64,000 nucleotides of DNA from Welwitschia mirabilis (lineage: Eukaryota > Gnetophyta > Gnetopsida > Welwitschiales), in the NCBI GenBank assembly GCA_051453625.1, contig JBOZIK010000001.1, forward strand, positions 112,320,804 to 112,384,803, read 5' to 3'. The position numbers and the translations under genes are program-made. The notes under the pieces were generated by a model, which ran no database searches, was not told the origin of the DNA, and saw nothing but the letters and a program-made list of their open reading frames with translations. Positions 44,300 to 59,269 of this stretch are shown here, piece by piece. Every line of letters begins with the position of its first letter. Positions within the stretch are counted from its first letter, which is position 1.

Positions 44300-46270
44300 G
44301 AAATTCATTCCAAACTTTACTTTTATAGTACATAATATCACCTTTGGTCCATGTTTTTAAAACTTTCTTAAGAAGTTAAATTTCAATTTTATGATGGAGA
44401 GGATATGAGTAATAAGACTTTAACTCTAAAAAATAAGATATTTATTAAATGTAAAATAATTAATCCTCTAATCTGTTACCTTAGATCCTAAAAAGTAGTT
44501 GTTATTATTATAATTTTTAATTAGATAATTCATAGAAAACCATATTGTACTCATCAAAGTCACTAATTTTCTTAGCTTGATGAAAACCATGAATAGCTTC
44601 CACCATCCTAGGAACTAATCAATGAATATCTAAGTCTCATATGTGATGAATCTTAAAAAGACTATTAACTTAAGGGTTATAGGAAAAACGAAGATGGGAC
44701 TATCTTAATATGATAAATGATTGGTTTTATAACTCCTTAATCATTAAAGAATCATTAATAAAAAAAGGCCTAAAAAAGAGGGATATAGGGATAATAACGT
44801 TACATTTCAAAATATAGTTTCTTTTCAAATTTTTATATCTTTCTTATGTTTATGAACAATTAAATTGTAAATATCTCAAAAATGAAGTTCCTTGTTTCTA
44901 AATAGTCTAAATTTATACTTTTTCTAAATCTTTTATAAAAAATGAAGAAGTGAATTATAGAAAATAATATTTACCTCTTATCCATTATTAAACCAATGCA
45001 TTGTTTTAGCTAGATTTTCAATGTCATTTGAAGGAAACATATATTCATTTGTCATTGTAAAAGTCCAATGGATAACTTTGAAAAGTATTATAAGCTTTTA
45101 AAACTTTAAAATTATTCTTGGCTTATCATTTTCCATTTCTATGAATATCTAAATGCCTATAATTCTTTAAATAATCTCTTAAATCTTGTAAGTCATTCCA
45201 AATTGTAGAGTCTTCAATAATACATGTACTTTAAATAAAGTTTGAACTAGTTTACATCATAACTCATAAAGCCTTTTTAAACTAAATCATCTTTATTTTA
45301 TGATTTACATAAAAAATCCCCTTTGTAAAATGGATAAATGTCTTTGCATTAATTTTTTTAACATAAAATATTATTTTTCTTATTCTTTTATTTTTTCCTT
45401 TTTCTTAATGTACTTGACAGTTTTTCCAAGCATAAGGAACTTTAGATGAAATTACCTCTTTTTGCTACATTAAGACATTTACCTTTTCATCCTACTAATG
45501 TATTTATCTTATTAATATCATTGGTCTATAATTCTTCTTCACTCTTTTCATAAAAAGAGAAATACCTAAATATTTTTTGGGTAATCTATTAGTCACATAA
45601 TTCATAATTTCTTGCATTCCATAAATTTTTCTTTGATTGGTGTTACAAGTGTAAACCATACTATTTTAGAGATTAATACTTAATACATAGTCTTTATTTA
45701 TCTTGTTTAAAATATAAAAACATATATTCATATTAAACATGAGTTAAATAAAAATAGTTTCTATTACTTAAATATTTATTACAAGTTATGCCTTTAGGCC
45801 TTATCAATTATTTTTCTCAAAACCTCAATGAAAAAATGAAAAACAATGGTAATAAGCATTAACCTTATCAAATACCACTTTTATGAGTAAACTATCCATA
45901 AAAATATCATTTGACATAATTTAAATATGTTATGATATGTGTCAAGCTTCTAATAGTTTTATCTAATTATTTCAAAAAATTAAATTTTTTAATTACTACT
46001 TAAAGAAAGTTCCAATTTACTTTATCATATGATTTTCTTGTATATAATTTCAATGTAATAATATTTTCTATTGGCTAGTTAAGTGGATAATCTTATGAAC
46101 TAAAATTACTTTATTTAAAGATGTCTTTTCTTCATAAAGTATTCTTATAAATTTGAGATTGAAACTAGAAGAATAATTTTCAATCCTTTCGTAAGAACTT
46201 TTGATATTATTTAAGGAATAATATCATATTGAATTATTGTTCTAAAATCTTATTTATTATAAAAATATGA
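44300..46270 (-). pseudogene. second L1-like LINE, ORF2 RT and C-terminal remnant
   Basis: On the minus strand from right to left: DFRTIIQYDII and IISKVLTKGLKIIL (family F-R-P-I-S-L-C-N-x-x-Y-K-I-I-S-K-x-L-A-x-R-L), a NILVVHKIIHSLA-type segment, YDKVNWNFL (Y-D-x-V-x-W), KYDIFMDS and LLPLLFIFSL (R-Q-G-D-P-L-S-P-Y-L-F). Then come TNRLPKKYLGISLFMKR (L-P-x-x-Y-L-G-x-P-L) near 45560 and LVPRMVEAIHG near 44620. The order is that of plant L1 ORF2, spread over all three frames with many stops. Endonuclease and ends of the element were not found. Confidence 0.75.
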
Positions 46271-48049
46271 TTTTCTAAGGACTAGAGCTATTCAAATAGA
46301 AGAAATTTTTTTTAAACTTTTTAGTAATTTACAAAATATAAAGGGAAACTAGAATGTCCTATGTAAGGATCTTATAATTATGCTTGAAAAAATTAGTGAA
46401 AAAACATTTAGATCTAAAGATTTTTTTTGCATTTATTTTAAATCAATTTTTATCTATACTTATTTATTTGGAATTAACCAATAAATTATCATGATATTAT
46501 AAAGTAATATATATGTATTCTTAATATGATAAACATGTTGATGGTCTTTATATTTAAGCTAAGGAATCAACTAACACTTTTTATTTTCTTTTTTCTGTAA
46601 CANNNNNNNNNNGGAAAAAAGTGATATAATTTGTAATCACCTGTTTAATCAACTAAAAATTTTTCCTTTAAAAATAATAAGATTACTTTAATTTTTAGAG
46701 TAAACAAGGATAAAAAACTACTAAATTAATTTTCCTTGTTTGCTATCTAAATAATTTGTTCATCTCTCTTTTTGAGTCTATTCTTAAATATACTTAGTAT
46801 AATGAATTAAATTCGTTTTTCATTTTTCTAATTTAACATATGGAAGATATGCTAAGNNNNNNNNNNNNNNNNNNNNNNNNNNNNNNNNNNNNNNNNNNNN
46901 NNNNNNNNNNNNNNNNNNNNNNNNNNNNNNNNNNNNNNNNNNNNNNNNNNNNNNNNTAACATATGGGAGATATGCTAAGATTATGTATTAAACTTAATAA
47001 ATTATTAGCTTATGTTATAAGTAGAACAACTTTGATCCTTAGATTTAGTGCTTAATTTAATTTTATAACTAAAAAAAGTAAAATTAATCATCTATACATT
47101 TAAAATAGTATTATTTGTTTTGGTTTGTATGAGTTTGAAGAAGAATTAATTAATGATCTAAATCAATACATTTAATAATTTTCTTTTAAAAGTTAATAAA
47201 CATCAAAATCTAAGAAGAATTCATTACAAATCTATTTAACTTTTAAGATAAAGACCATATTTTTTATTCTTTCAATTATAAATATATTTTTACATAGGAA
47301 AATCCATTAGATCACAATTATTTATACCTGTTCTAAAATTTCTTTGTTATTTTTTTAAATTAAAATTTCCCACCTATTATGTCATTTTCAAAAATAAGAA
47401 CATTTGAATAATCATTAATCAAAATATGATCTAAAACTATTAAAATTAGTTATCCTAAAAACTATAAAAAATACTTCATTTTATTTATGAGTAATGAATG
47501 ATGAACACTAACTGAAATTAATGAAAAAAATTCTTATATGAAATATGTAATCAATATTAAGCTAATTATTTTAAAGCTTTATCGAATTTTAATAAACAAT
47601 TCATAATAAACAAATGTTACTTCATTAAGGAAAAAAACAATATTAGAAGAAGTAACTATAAATAATTTTATACAAGTCAAAGCTAAATATTTGATTTCAT
47701 AAGCTGAGATTGTGATTTCATTTTTTTTCAAACAACCAAATTTTAAGAATGTCAATATTTGAGGGATTATTAAAACCCATACAGTTTTAGCTAAATCATT
47801 ATATTATTACATGAAGCTAAGATTTCCTCCATGCCTCAAGTTATATTCCTCCTTATTACCTTGCTCATTAATACAAATGTAATATCTATCATAATTCTTT
47901 TTCTTAATTATAACTTTTAATTACAAAACCTTAAAAATAAGTTGATAATCTTTTATTGGTTTTTTATGATGAAGATCCTATGTTTGCTTATTGAGAATGC
48001 TTATTAAGAGATAGTAAATCATTAAAAAGATAAATTCATAGAAGAATTT
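46271..48049. other. unassigned AT-rich region, possibly LINE 5' part
   Basis: Contains gaps at 46603 (10 N) and 46857 (100 N, with a 23-bp duplicated flank TAACATATGGRAGATATGC). If the LINE at 44300-46270 is longer, its endonuclease would lie here, but I cannot recognise it. Confidence 0.5.
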
Positions 48050-49080
48050 TTTTATGACTTATGATCTCAAAAATAATTGAATCATTATTTTTTTCCTTTC
48101 TTTTTTCATTTTACATCTATAGTTTATCTAAAAATATATTTAATTCTTTCTAGAATCTAAAGTTCTAGATATATTATATTTTGATTATCTTTATAAATTG
48201 AATTATTTTTATCTTTTTCATATAGATACTTCTCCACATATGATTTAAAATTTTTAAGAAATATTACTTTTGGAAGTTCATCTTATGAAGGTTTTAGACT
48301 ACTTCACTATTTTTATCATCCCTTATATTTATGATTTCCTTATTGCTCACTATATTATAAGGATTGTATTTCATTCAAGTTTTGGATTTCCTAGCCTTTT
48401 CAATTTTTTTTTGGGGTTGTTAGAATAAACCTATGATTTGATTTTTTTAAGAACATTAAACTTGAAATATTTTGTATTGGGAAAAGTAATGAATGCTTTA
48501 CTGAAAATAAATAAATAACATTCCAAAAATATATTAAAATATATTTTAACATGAATCAATTCACAAAATATAATGGTTTATTTTTTAATATACAAATCTC
48601 AAAATTTAAATTAGATTGATCAAAAGGAATTATGGTACATTCATAAAAGGTAATTAACTAAATAAATTATTAAAAATAACTATAAAATCATAAGATCTAA
48701 ATTCAAATTATATAATTATAGTAAATAACTTAAATACAAAGAAATGTTAAAGAAATTTAGTTAACATTAAGATGGTTAGTGTGAAAAATATATTTGGATG
48801 AGAATGTTATCATGTTTTTGACATACAATAAGGAAACTACATGAAGCTTGTTTACTATTATAGGTTCATTACTCTAAAACCTTTTTACATGATATTCTTT
48901 AATATAAGAATAAATCTAGCAAACTATATAGATTCTATAAAATATTTACATCATGATTGTAAAGATGCCAAATATAAGTTTATTAATTATATCAAAGTTT
49001 ATGAGAATGAATTTTGAAGTTAAAAACTATTGATATTAATATTTAATACAAAATTCCATAGTAATTTATTTTAACAAGTT
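48050..49080 (+). repeat. repeat block X, copy 1 (old direct repeat)
   Basis: Aligns with 53580-54670. Paired landmarks include AATGCTTTACTGAAAATAAA with AATGCTTCACTAAAAATGAT, GGAAACTACATGAAG with GGAAACTTCATGAAA, and ATTGATATTAATATTTAATA with TATTAATTCAATAAATAATA. Identity is roughly 65-70% with indels. Possibly an LTR of an ancient element; strand is arbitrary. Confidence 0.55.
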
Positions 49081-50000
<920 letters not shown>

Positions 50001-51900
50001 TTGATTTTAGTGGATGAATATGCCCATACTCACAAATTTATGATGATACTATTATCAAAATTAAAAGCTAGTATATTTGCAAATATGAGAATGATACATG
50101 AGGACCACTATATCCATAAAAAGATGCCACCGTACTTAGCCTAGTTGAGATAATAGATAAATCCATTAAATTCTAACTAATAAGGATATTCTATGGATGG
50201 TAAAAATTTAATATGAAATTTGTATAGTACATAATAATTTATAAGAAAGATATTATATGTTGGTGATTATCCATTAGCTTAGGTTACTTTCACATGGTTT
50301 TAAGTTACAAAAAATTTGAAGATTTTAAAGGTAAGTTCTTTTATGTTTTTTTTGCAATATTTGAAGCATATTGTTCTTGTTATAATTGAGCATGGTTTCC
50401 CATGAGTCTTAATTATTAGAAATACTTTGACTATTTTAAGCCCATATATTCTAACTCCTTCACATTAGGATAGGAATCAATAAGTATTTTAATACTAAGA
50501 TATGTCTCTATAAAAAATGAATTTAATTTTACTTTGAATCTTAGACATATATAATAGGTAGAAAATTTGAATATTATTTGCTTCCAACTAAAGTAATAAA
50601 CAAGGAACTCATCTCCTTAGAGACATCCTAATTCTAGAGCAGTGCTTCTATTACTTTGTGGTTATGAGTTTAAATCTTCAAAAAAGTATTTCAACCAAAA
50701 AAAAGGACACTCATAATACTTACATTAAGAACATATAATAATAGAACCATTGTTGAATACATGCATAAGAAAGATATTAGAATGTTTTCCTATATATTGA
50801 TCTTGTCACGATTATAATGTGTGATTTCAATTTCATTCTACTCCACTCATTCTAAACAAAATAAAAAAGTGTTGATCACATTAAGGTAGAAATAAGAAAG
50901 ATGTTCTTTAAAGAGAAATCCCCTTAAATATGGAATAGCCTATACAAATAATAAAAACATCTTATACATTTATTAAAAGAGCCTTATAGAATGGCACTGG
51001 TAATTATCAACTAGATAACTATTCCAAGTGACAAGAGGAAGATAGTGTTATAACCTAGAATGTGGTATCTATTAAAGGGCCATCTAATAAGAAAGGATAT
51101 CTCTAGGTGTAAAATTATTATAATGAATCTGTATAATAATAGTAAGATAATTTAAAAAACAAGGAGCTACTGAGTAGAATAGGAATTACTTTTATTGTGA
51201 CATAATTCTAATGGATACAATGGTATGGATTCACAGAATTACTTCAAAATGGAGTAGGTAAGTTCTTAAAATCAAAAGGACTTTAGAAAAAATTAGGCTA
51301 GTTTTTTATCTTAAAGGTACTTGTAGGAGAATAAGATTAGTCCTATGATTCCTATTAGATAAGATTTAAAAGTTTCTTAAAAAACTAAAACTATAACAAA
51401 AACCACACAAAGTCAACCATGTTCCATACTTCTTTGCCATATACTTCTCAGAAAATTAAGATCATAACTCCTACTAGAAGATAAACCCTTAGAGTCTTCC
51501 ATCCTACTTTTCAAGAAATAAAATGAGACCGTAAAGGTAAAATAAAGGGAAAAGGATCACATTTGAAGGATCGACTTTAGGAAGAATAAATGTTATTGGA
51601 TATAGTTTTGTCTATTATCTTAGATATTAGTAAACAGTTATATGAGTATGCACACATCATCATTTAAAAGGCCTATATACATTTTTCCACTAACAAATAT
51701 TTTATTAAAAATTTCCATCTTTAATTCACAACATTAATTAGTTCTAGGAATAATTAGATATAATTATTTAAAAAAGCCATTTGAGTAGAAATAAGACTTT
51801 ATCATTAATGAGTTAAAGAATGATGAGCTTCATCTAGTGCCTTCTTCTCTTAGGTTTGATAATGCAACATTTAGCATTTTGTTAGAAAATTACATTACAA
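50001..51900. other. unassigned AT-rich region
   Basis: Somewhat less AT-biased than its surroundings, with fragments of frame on the plus strand, but no domain I can name. Confidence 0.5.
50625..50704 (+). repeat. tRNA-derived SINE 3' part, candidate
   Basis: TAGAGCAGTGCTTCTATTAC resembles the D-arm region of tRNA-derived SINEs. AGTTTAAATCT at 50667-50677 is a decayed B box (GGTTCGAATCC), and an eight-A run ends at 50704. The B box has several changes, so confidence is modest. Confidence 0.4.
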
Positions 51901-52430
51901 CTATTTTGATATTCATATACTTGAGAAAAATAGGAATTAAAAAAATAAATTAAGAGTGACATCTAACTCTTCATCTAAAGCATTGAAGAGGAAGGAATAA
52001 GAAGTCTAGTAGTTAGTGTTATCCTCTACCACTGAAATTACCGAGTATAAATCCAAAGCATTTAAATATTAAAACAATAAGACAAAGTAACATAATAAGT
52101 AGCTTAAGCTAAAATAATATGTGATTAGTCAACTTTAACAAGAAAACGTAGAACTAAAATAAGTAATAGAAGATTAAAAAAGAACTTCTAAGAAAATATA
52201 AAGAAATATTAAAACAAAAGGATATTACTTTTAAATTACAATAAAGAGTCTAGTAATTAGATGAGGAGAAAGACAATCTTACTTAGATTAAAAGATTAAC
52301 TATAATTAAAGAATTGGCCATAGTTTCTTAATCTATGACATCGACTATGAAACTTATTGAAAGACCTATAGAACCTACCACAAGATCTTATTTTAAGAGT
52401 GAAGTGTCTGAATAAGAGACTCTTATCAAA
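51900..52430 (+). pseudogene. coiled-coil-like ORF remnant of unknown type
   Basis: Plus-strand reading gives VTSNSSSKALKRKE, then TEITEYKSKAFKY and YVISQL-stop-QENVELK, followed by VIED and KRTSKKI and a Lys/Glu-rich tail. Stops fall mostly at TAG/TAA, possibly former Gln codons. The spacing of Leu/Ile/Val suggests a coiled coil. It lies between repeat blocks Y and Y', so it could be the internal ORF of an element bounded by them. No family identified. Confidence 0.35.
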
Positions 52431-52999
52431 ATATTAAAATAAAAACTACTTTTCTTTTTCAAATATTCCTTGTTTTTATTATCTTATAAAGGATCTATAT
52501 AATTCTCAATTTTTGAAAAAAAGATATAGTTTTTATAAGTACCACAAATTAAAAATAAGGGATGTATTATACATAGAATTTTGTAATATAAAATGCTATG
52601 TTAAAATTTGCTTCATGTTTTATGTAAAATAATAAACTTATTTTTTCACCATAAAGGGTACTCTTCAAAGATTAATAAGATATAGAATCAAGATTATAAG
52701 TTATGCATTAATAAGTTTAATAAGGTAAAAGAAGTTGAAAGCATGTTTTAATATGATGAATCCTACAAATATAAGTGAATGTTTATGTTGCTTTGAAGTT
52801 GAACTTAGAAATTAGAATATGTGTCATTTACTCATACTAGCATTTTTCCATGGAAGAAGTATCATCTCCATTTTTCCTATCATGAGGGGTCTTGATGCCA
52901 TGTTATGCTTGTGAAAATCATGAAATAAATGTAAGATGTTAAGAGTTTTTATGTTAAAAAAACTAACAATTAAAGTTTTAGAGTTATGTATTTAAAGAA

Positions 53000-53579
53000 T
53001 ACTATATAGATCTTACATGACCATCATGAATATAAGATTTTATAATTGATGATATATTATATGGTTTTGTACACAGGCTAAAGAGATAGTGTATATCTTA
53101 CGAATGCTATTAATATGGAATAAAGAGTAAATTTTAGCTATCTATTATACATGTAAGTAGCATTCTTCACAAACAATTTAAGTGTTACCATAGTGATGTG
53201 TCATGTTCTTTGTAGGCCCTTGTGAAAAATTTAAATTTAGAACCTACATCATAATATAGTTAGACTACCTATAATGGCACAAGTTTATAAGTTTTGTACT
53301 ATGTCATGATTTTACATATTATAATCCTAAGAGAGGAAATGCTAGTAAATTTAAGTTCTTAGTTTGTAATAACATTATAATTGATTAATATTAATAATTC
53401 TTGATGAGGTCATGACCATTATTAGGAATTATATATTATTAGGTTACTCTGTATAGAATAGATATAGGTATTTTTCTTTTTTTTATAGGCTATCATGTCA
53501 TTTATATATCACACCTAATGGTGCAGTATGGTTAGTCTCTTATAAGCAATTCATCTTAGTATCTACGCTTACAAGAATT
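53000..53579 (+). repeat. repeat block Y, copy 2
   Basis: Second copy of block Y (see 49081-50000), immediately left of block X copy 2, whereas in copy 1 Y lies to the right of X. It lacks the microsatellite. Confidence 0.55.
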
Positions 53580-54670
53580 CTATTATAATAATTATCTCCA
53601 AAGTAATTAAATTATTATATTTTCTTTGTATCTTTAGTTTTTAACATTTTTACTTTGTTTGAAATTATCTTTGATTGTTTTGTTAATTTGAAGATTTAAT
53701 GATATTAATTATTTATTGTCTTCATTGAATAATCTATACTTATTTTACATTTCAACATTTGAATTAATATTTCTAGTTTGCTTTTAAGAAATATAGCCAT
53801 ATCTTATATTTATAACACCCTTATTAACTAATATACATCATAAGGATTATGTTTAATCAAACTTTTTCATTTTTGAATCTAATGCTTTCTCAAAATAGGT
53901 TTTATTCTTGAAATCAATGTGAGTTTATGAACTTTTGCAAGAGATGAAAAGTAAAAATTTTTGCATTACTGATATATATGAATGCTTCACTAAAAATGAT
54001 AAAGAATATTCCAAACATATATTTAGAAAATTAAACATAACTCAAAGAGGGTTTATTCCATTTGTTAATATGAAAACTTGATAATTTTAATGAAATCAGT
54101 TAAAAGAAATTGAATCCATTCATAAAAATTAATTCGATAGAGAAAGAATCTAAGACATAATTTTAGAACCAAAAATATTATGATTAAAACTATATTTCAC
54201 ATTTAAACTACTTACTAATGTTGAGATAAATATAAATTAAAGTCTTTTATACTTGACTTCCTTAGTTAGAAATCTTAAGATGTATAAGATGTATACTTAT
54301 TGACCTCATGCAAACAAAAAATTATGTTCTACTTTACTTATGCATAAGAGAATTCAAAATGTTTTTAAATCAAAAAATGGAAATAATAAAATTAAAAACT
54401 TATATATATATATATATGAGGAAACTTCATGAAAACAATGAAATCATTTGAAATAATAGTTCTTTTTTATTCTTGCATTTTATTTTTTCCAAATGGAATG
54501 TTACCACATGAGATGTTGATAGGATATGTTGTGAAAGATGTACACCAAATATGAAATCCATTTTCCAATTTTCTAAATCTAGATTACTAATTTAAGTATT
54601 GAAATCACTATATTAATTCAATAAATAATATTAATATATTCCATGTAATATTCATATTTTGACAACTTGA
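53580..54670 (+). repeat. repeat block X, copy 2
   Basis: Matches 48050-49080 in the same direction. It contains a (TA)8 run at 54401-54417 absent from copy 1. Confidence 0.55.
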
Positions 54671-56990
54671 AATAATATAACCTCAACTTTGGTCGATTTT
54701 AATTCTAGATTCTTAAAGTAATAATAAACCTATAAGTTAATAATAAAAAATTAATTATCAATGAATGTTTAAAAACTATATTAAGTAATAATAAAAACAA
54801 AATAATCAAAATAATATTATATTCCTTTTATTTGATTAAAAGCATGGATATATTATAATGCTATATTTTTTATCATTTTTTATAAAATTTATTTAAAATT
54901 AGATATATGATTATAAGAATTATTATAATAGATTTCTATGATCTTCATTCATAATCTATTTTGAAAAGTTTAAATATTAAAGTTCATGAATTTAAAAAAT
55001 AAGATATATTTTAGCATTCTTTAATCTTATAGCTTCTTTCAATTGTGATTGACATACTAATATTAGTTTGAATATGTAAATGTTATTATAAGATGTTTTT
55101 TGTTTCCTTTATTTTTATTAAATAAAGTCATAAACTTATTTTATTTAGTGTTAACTACATAATTAAATAAACAAAAATGCATCCATATTAATATTTTCTC
55201 CCACACTATATCTTTAACTTAAGTTTTTACACCTGTCTTGACAGACTTTAAATGTTTTTATGCATGACAAGAATGCTTTTATGTTAATATTACAAGGGAA
55301 AATGTACTTTTTTCTTCCTTTTATAAGAATGTTTCCTTGTGTTATGATTATCAATTAAAGTAACATCACGTAAAAAATTTTACACTAAATAATAGAATAA
55401 AATCATATAAAAGTATTTTACATTTTAACAAATACAAGATTATGCTTTCAATTTTTAATTTATTGTTCCTTAGAAGAGAAATAATACACCCTATCTTACT
55501 AAGACAAGAAAGTAGCCAATTTAGTAAAAATAACTAGGTTTTTTCAATTCTACTATAAATATCTCTTTATCATTCTTCTTCATAGGGACTAAATGAGAAT
55601 CAATGATTGAAAGAGAATTCATTTTTTGATACTGACTTAAATATCATTTATAAAGAAAAAATTAAAAAAAAACTTATTAACAATCCAAAAATAAAACAAA
55701 AGGAATATTAAGAGTTGAGTAATACAATTAATAATAAAATGACCTTAGAAAATGATAACAATAATTATCAACTTTCAAACTCATATTAAGAGTTAAAGAG
55801 AAGAAAAAATTATTATTAACATCTTCCAAAATGCATATATTAAAATAGCAAGAAATTAATTTGATGTTAAGGGATGAAAGGATAATTTGCTATACATATT
55901 AAAATGAAAAACAAAAAAATGTAATCTTCACCATCATCCTAAATGAAAATTTCTACAAATAGAGGTTAAGATCATGAAAACCATAAATTATGTCATCTTA
56001 TAAATGCATCAAACATCTCATCCTAAAATCTATTGGATAATTATTCAAAAAAACTATTATCAATTTAAAATGGCTCTAATATCTTTACTTATTATAAATA
56101 TAATCTTCAAATGCATTAAAAATACTACTAAGAATACAAAAGTTAGTAAATATCACTACTACATTATCAATAGAGTAACTTAAATTAAAAGAATCTAAAG
56201 CATATAATCTAACACATAACATAGCTAGTTGATCTATATTTGTGAGTTTTACACTTTGATGTGTTGGTTTTAACTCCTATGATGTGTTGGTCAGCATCTA
56301 ACTCTTCTTCTATATTTAAGGTTAACAAGTTAACATAATTGATTAAATATTATTTAAACTTGCTTATGAAACACAAAATGACATGTTTCATTTCACATCT
56401 AAAAGAAGTAATCCTTTGTGCTTATGAAACACTACATAAGATGAAGATTATTCGTTCCAAATAAAATGTTATAAAAAAAATAATAAACACATCTAAAGTC
56501 AAATGAAATATGATAAAACACCTAAAATCATACAAATCTAAGTTTAAGTATTCAGTGAATGGTTTATCCACAAATCACTTACTAAAATACTATCTGTAAT
56601 AATGTTGCATTCTTAGTTCTTAATTCTTAAATATTACATTATTAACTATTAATTATTTAATTAATTTTAGTAACATTTTAAATATATTAAATTTTATTTC
56701 TTCTACTTCCTACTTTTGCTATTTATGAAACAACTTAAATTTTTGCACTTAATTTTAGCATGAAGTTAGAACATTCTAATCTAAATTCCAACATGGTATT
56801 ACAACTCATGATTTTGTCCTAAAACATAAGTGGTAGTAGAAAATAAGTTTATTAATAAAATCATAAAATCTATAATAGGTTGTTCTGAATATTAGCAAAG
56901 TAAAATAAGTTCATTTATTTCATTAAATAATGATCTTAGTTAACTTTATTTATGAGGGAAGTTATGATTTAGACCAACATCAGAATGATT
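54671..56990. other. unassigned AT-rich region
   Basis: No frame or domain recognised. A short direct repeat, GATGTGTTGGT, occurs twice at 56258-56292. The 5' end of the Athila/Tat-like element may lie near the right edge. Confidence 0.5.
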
Positions 56991-58250
56991 CATCTAATTG
57001 TTATGAGGCCAAAGTAACCATATTTAATGGTGTTATGAAGTATTTTTTTAGGTCCAATTAATAAGTTAACAAGAAAATTTATGATCATTATATGTAACAA
57101 GAGGATAACCAAATTTACTATGACGATGGAACACTAAAGGATCAAATTTAAATCATGACGGTATGTTGGAAACCAAAGGAAACCACAGATAATCATCAAA
57201 CTGATAAATTAAAAGAAGATGAATTTCATCCTATATGTTATCTAGATGACATAATGAGGATGACGGATAAGGACTATTATCTAAATGGTCATCCGAATGA
57301 TACAATGGATAGCAGGTTCATCTGGACAATAATGAAGGATAACTAACAATAGAAAAATGGGATTATCAAGAGGCGTTGTCTAATATGTTGTCTGATAATA
57401 CTGATGAATGAATGTTAATAAGGACTTAATCTAAGTGCCATGTATCAATAGCCAGTTAGAGGTATTGTCCATCTTGTGATTTAAACAATAATAGTGGATA
57501 ACAATTAATTATTTATTAAAAAATAATTTTTTGTAATAAAGGTTAGTTTTGGTCATACCTTTTTATATCATACCCTTTGACCTAGCTAACTACTAATCTT
57601 AATTTATAAATAGATCCCATTAAGCCACATTTGATCATCTTTGTGTGCATCTTGATCTTGTGATAAATTAGAGACTGAAGGGAAAAAGGAATTCATCTTG
57701 GCTTAGGAGAAAGATTTCCTTGGTGTTGGGCTATGATTTCTCCATTAAGAAGCTCTTTATTGTAAGTGGATGTAAAACAAGTTAATTGATGTAATAAATA
57801 TTGATTGAATTATATTTCTCTTATTCAGTTTTCTTATCTTCCTCATAGTTTATATTGATTACAATCTAGTGGCATTATTTTGTAATTGATATAGATTATG
57901 AGGATTAATTAAAGTGACAATATATTGGTTAATTGATTAGTAGTCACATTTAGATTGCATTCCTTCATTTGCATTTCAATTCATTTCATTTCATTTTCAT
58001 TCATTACATTTGCTTTACTTTCAATTCAGATTTTAATTTAAGAAAATCAGAAAGTTATGTCATCTTTTATTATATGCAAATCAATTTTCTAATTCCTTAT
58101 TATAAGTCTTCTCTGTATTATAACATCTTGGGTTGATCCCACTATACAAGTGTGTATTGCACATGCAATTAGAAATTTAATTTTTAGATGTTTAAATTAA
58201 AGATTCATTAAGGAAAATTAGATTCTAAATCACAAATTCACATTACAACA
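56990..58250 (+). repeat. 5' LTR of Athila/Tat-like element (left end uncertain)
   Basis: Ends CATTACAACA directly before the PBS. A TATA box lies at 57605. The left end is a guess from the 1.26-kb LTR of the related nested element. The 63-residue open frame at 57155-57346 lies inside the LTR and is probably not a gene; it contains repeated GATGAC-type words also seen in the nested element's LTR near 18720-18880. Confidence 0.55.
57605..57613 (+). promoter_or_regulatory. TATA box in Athila/Tat-like LTR
   Basis: TATAAATAG followed by ATCCCATTAAGCC, about 645 bp before the LTR end. Confidence 0.55.
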
Positions 58251-58253
58251 TCT

Positions 58254-58271
58254 TGGTATCATTACCAAGGA
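58254..58271 (+). promoter_or_regulatory. Athila/Tat-like primer-binding site
   Basis: TGGTATCATTACCAAGGA, three bases after the LTR end AACA, in the same AACATCTTGG context as the nested element's PBS. It is a decayed form of TGGYGCCGTTGCCGGGGA. Plus orientation. Confidence 0.8.
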
Positions 58272-59269
58272 AGACTTAAAGAAAACTGGAAAGTTATCAT
58301 TACTCAAGTAAATATTCAAAATTTTATTCAATTTATTTAATTGATTAGTATTATAGCATATCCTCTTTGGATCTACTTGCAACCACTTGATTCCCTTGTT
58401 AGGCCTATATGCAATTGCTTGATTATCCAATTTAGATGTACTTTAATTTTCTTTTCTTGTAATTTTTCTTTTGTTACAAAATTTTCTTCCCTTTACTTTA
58501 CTTTGATTAATCTATTTTGAGGGATCAATATTCCAATTTAGCATCTTTTATTTTAGAAACTAATTTTTCATATTAGTATTTTGCATTTTTAAAATTATAT
58601 TTTTTGAACCTACACTTTCTTTTAAGAAGATATTATCATTCCTTAATGAGGTTTACTTGTTACACTTCATGTGATCTAAGGAATTATCAAATTGTCTATT
58701 ATAAACTTGACCTAGAGTTTGCACTCTGGGTTATCTAAGTAATTATCACATCCATTTGGTTAAACCTATTCCTTGCACCTTAGGGTAATACTAAATATTA
58801 TTATCACTTGAATGTAAACAAGTTTATTTAACATATTTTAATCATCTAGGATGATGATAAATAATCAAATAGGAAAATACATCAGAGAAAAGAGGTTTCT
58901 TAAAGAAAAAATCAAAGAATATTTGGTGGCTTTTAATTTAATAACTTGATGTGAGGGGAAAAAGTTATTTCTAGAGTATAATAAGTTGATTTTTTGGCAT
59001 TGACTATTTCTTATTCTCATTCTTCTTGAACTTCTTATAACCCCTTTTCCAAAGTCTTCAATTACTAACTCTCCTCATTTAAAACATCTAATTTCTCAAC
59101 CATTCATTACATCTAATACTTTTTTAAATTCTTGCTCTAAGTAATATTTAGATTGATCACCACTTAAGATGTTAGAATATTCTAGTTCAAACATTACCCT
59201 CAAATACATATTGAATAAGAAAAAGAAAGAATTATAAAAGCATTTTGACTTGCCACCTAAAGATGATAT
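58272..59269 (+). other. leader and decayed gag N-terminus of Athila/Tat-like element
   Basis: AT-rich leader after the PBS. A possible gag start reads MMINNQIGKYIREKRFLKEK near 58851, but I cannot confirm it. The minus-strand frames here are shadows. Confidence 0.45.

Noticed and set aside
57155-57346. 63-residue frame as a small gene
   Set aside because: It lies inside the Athila/Tat-like LTR, upstream of its TATA box, and resembles no protein I know.
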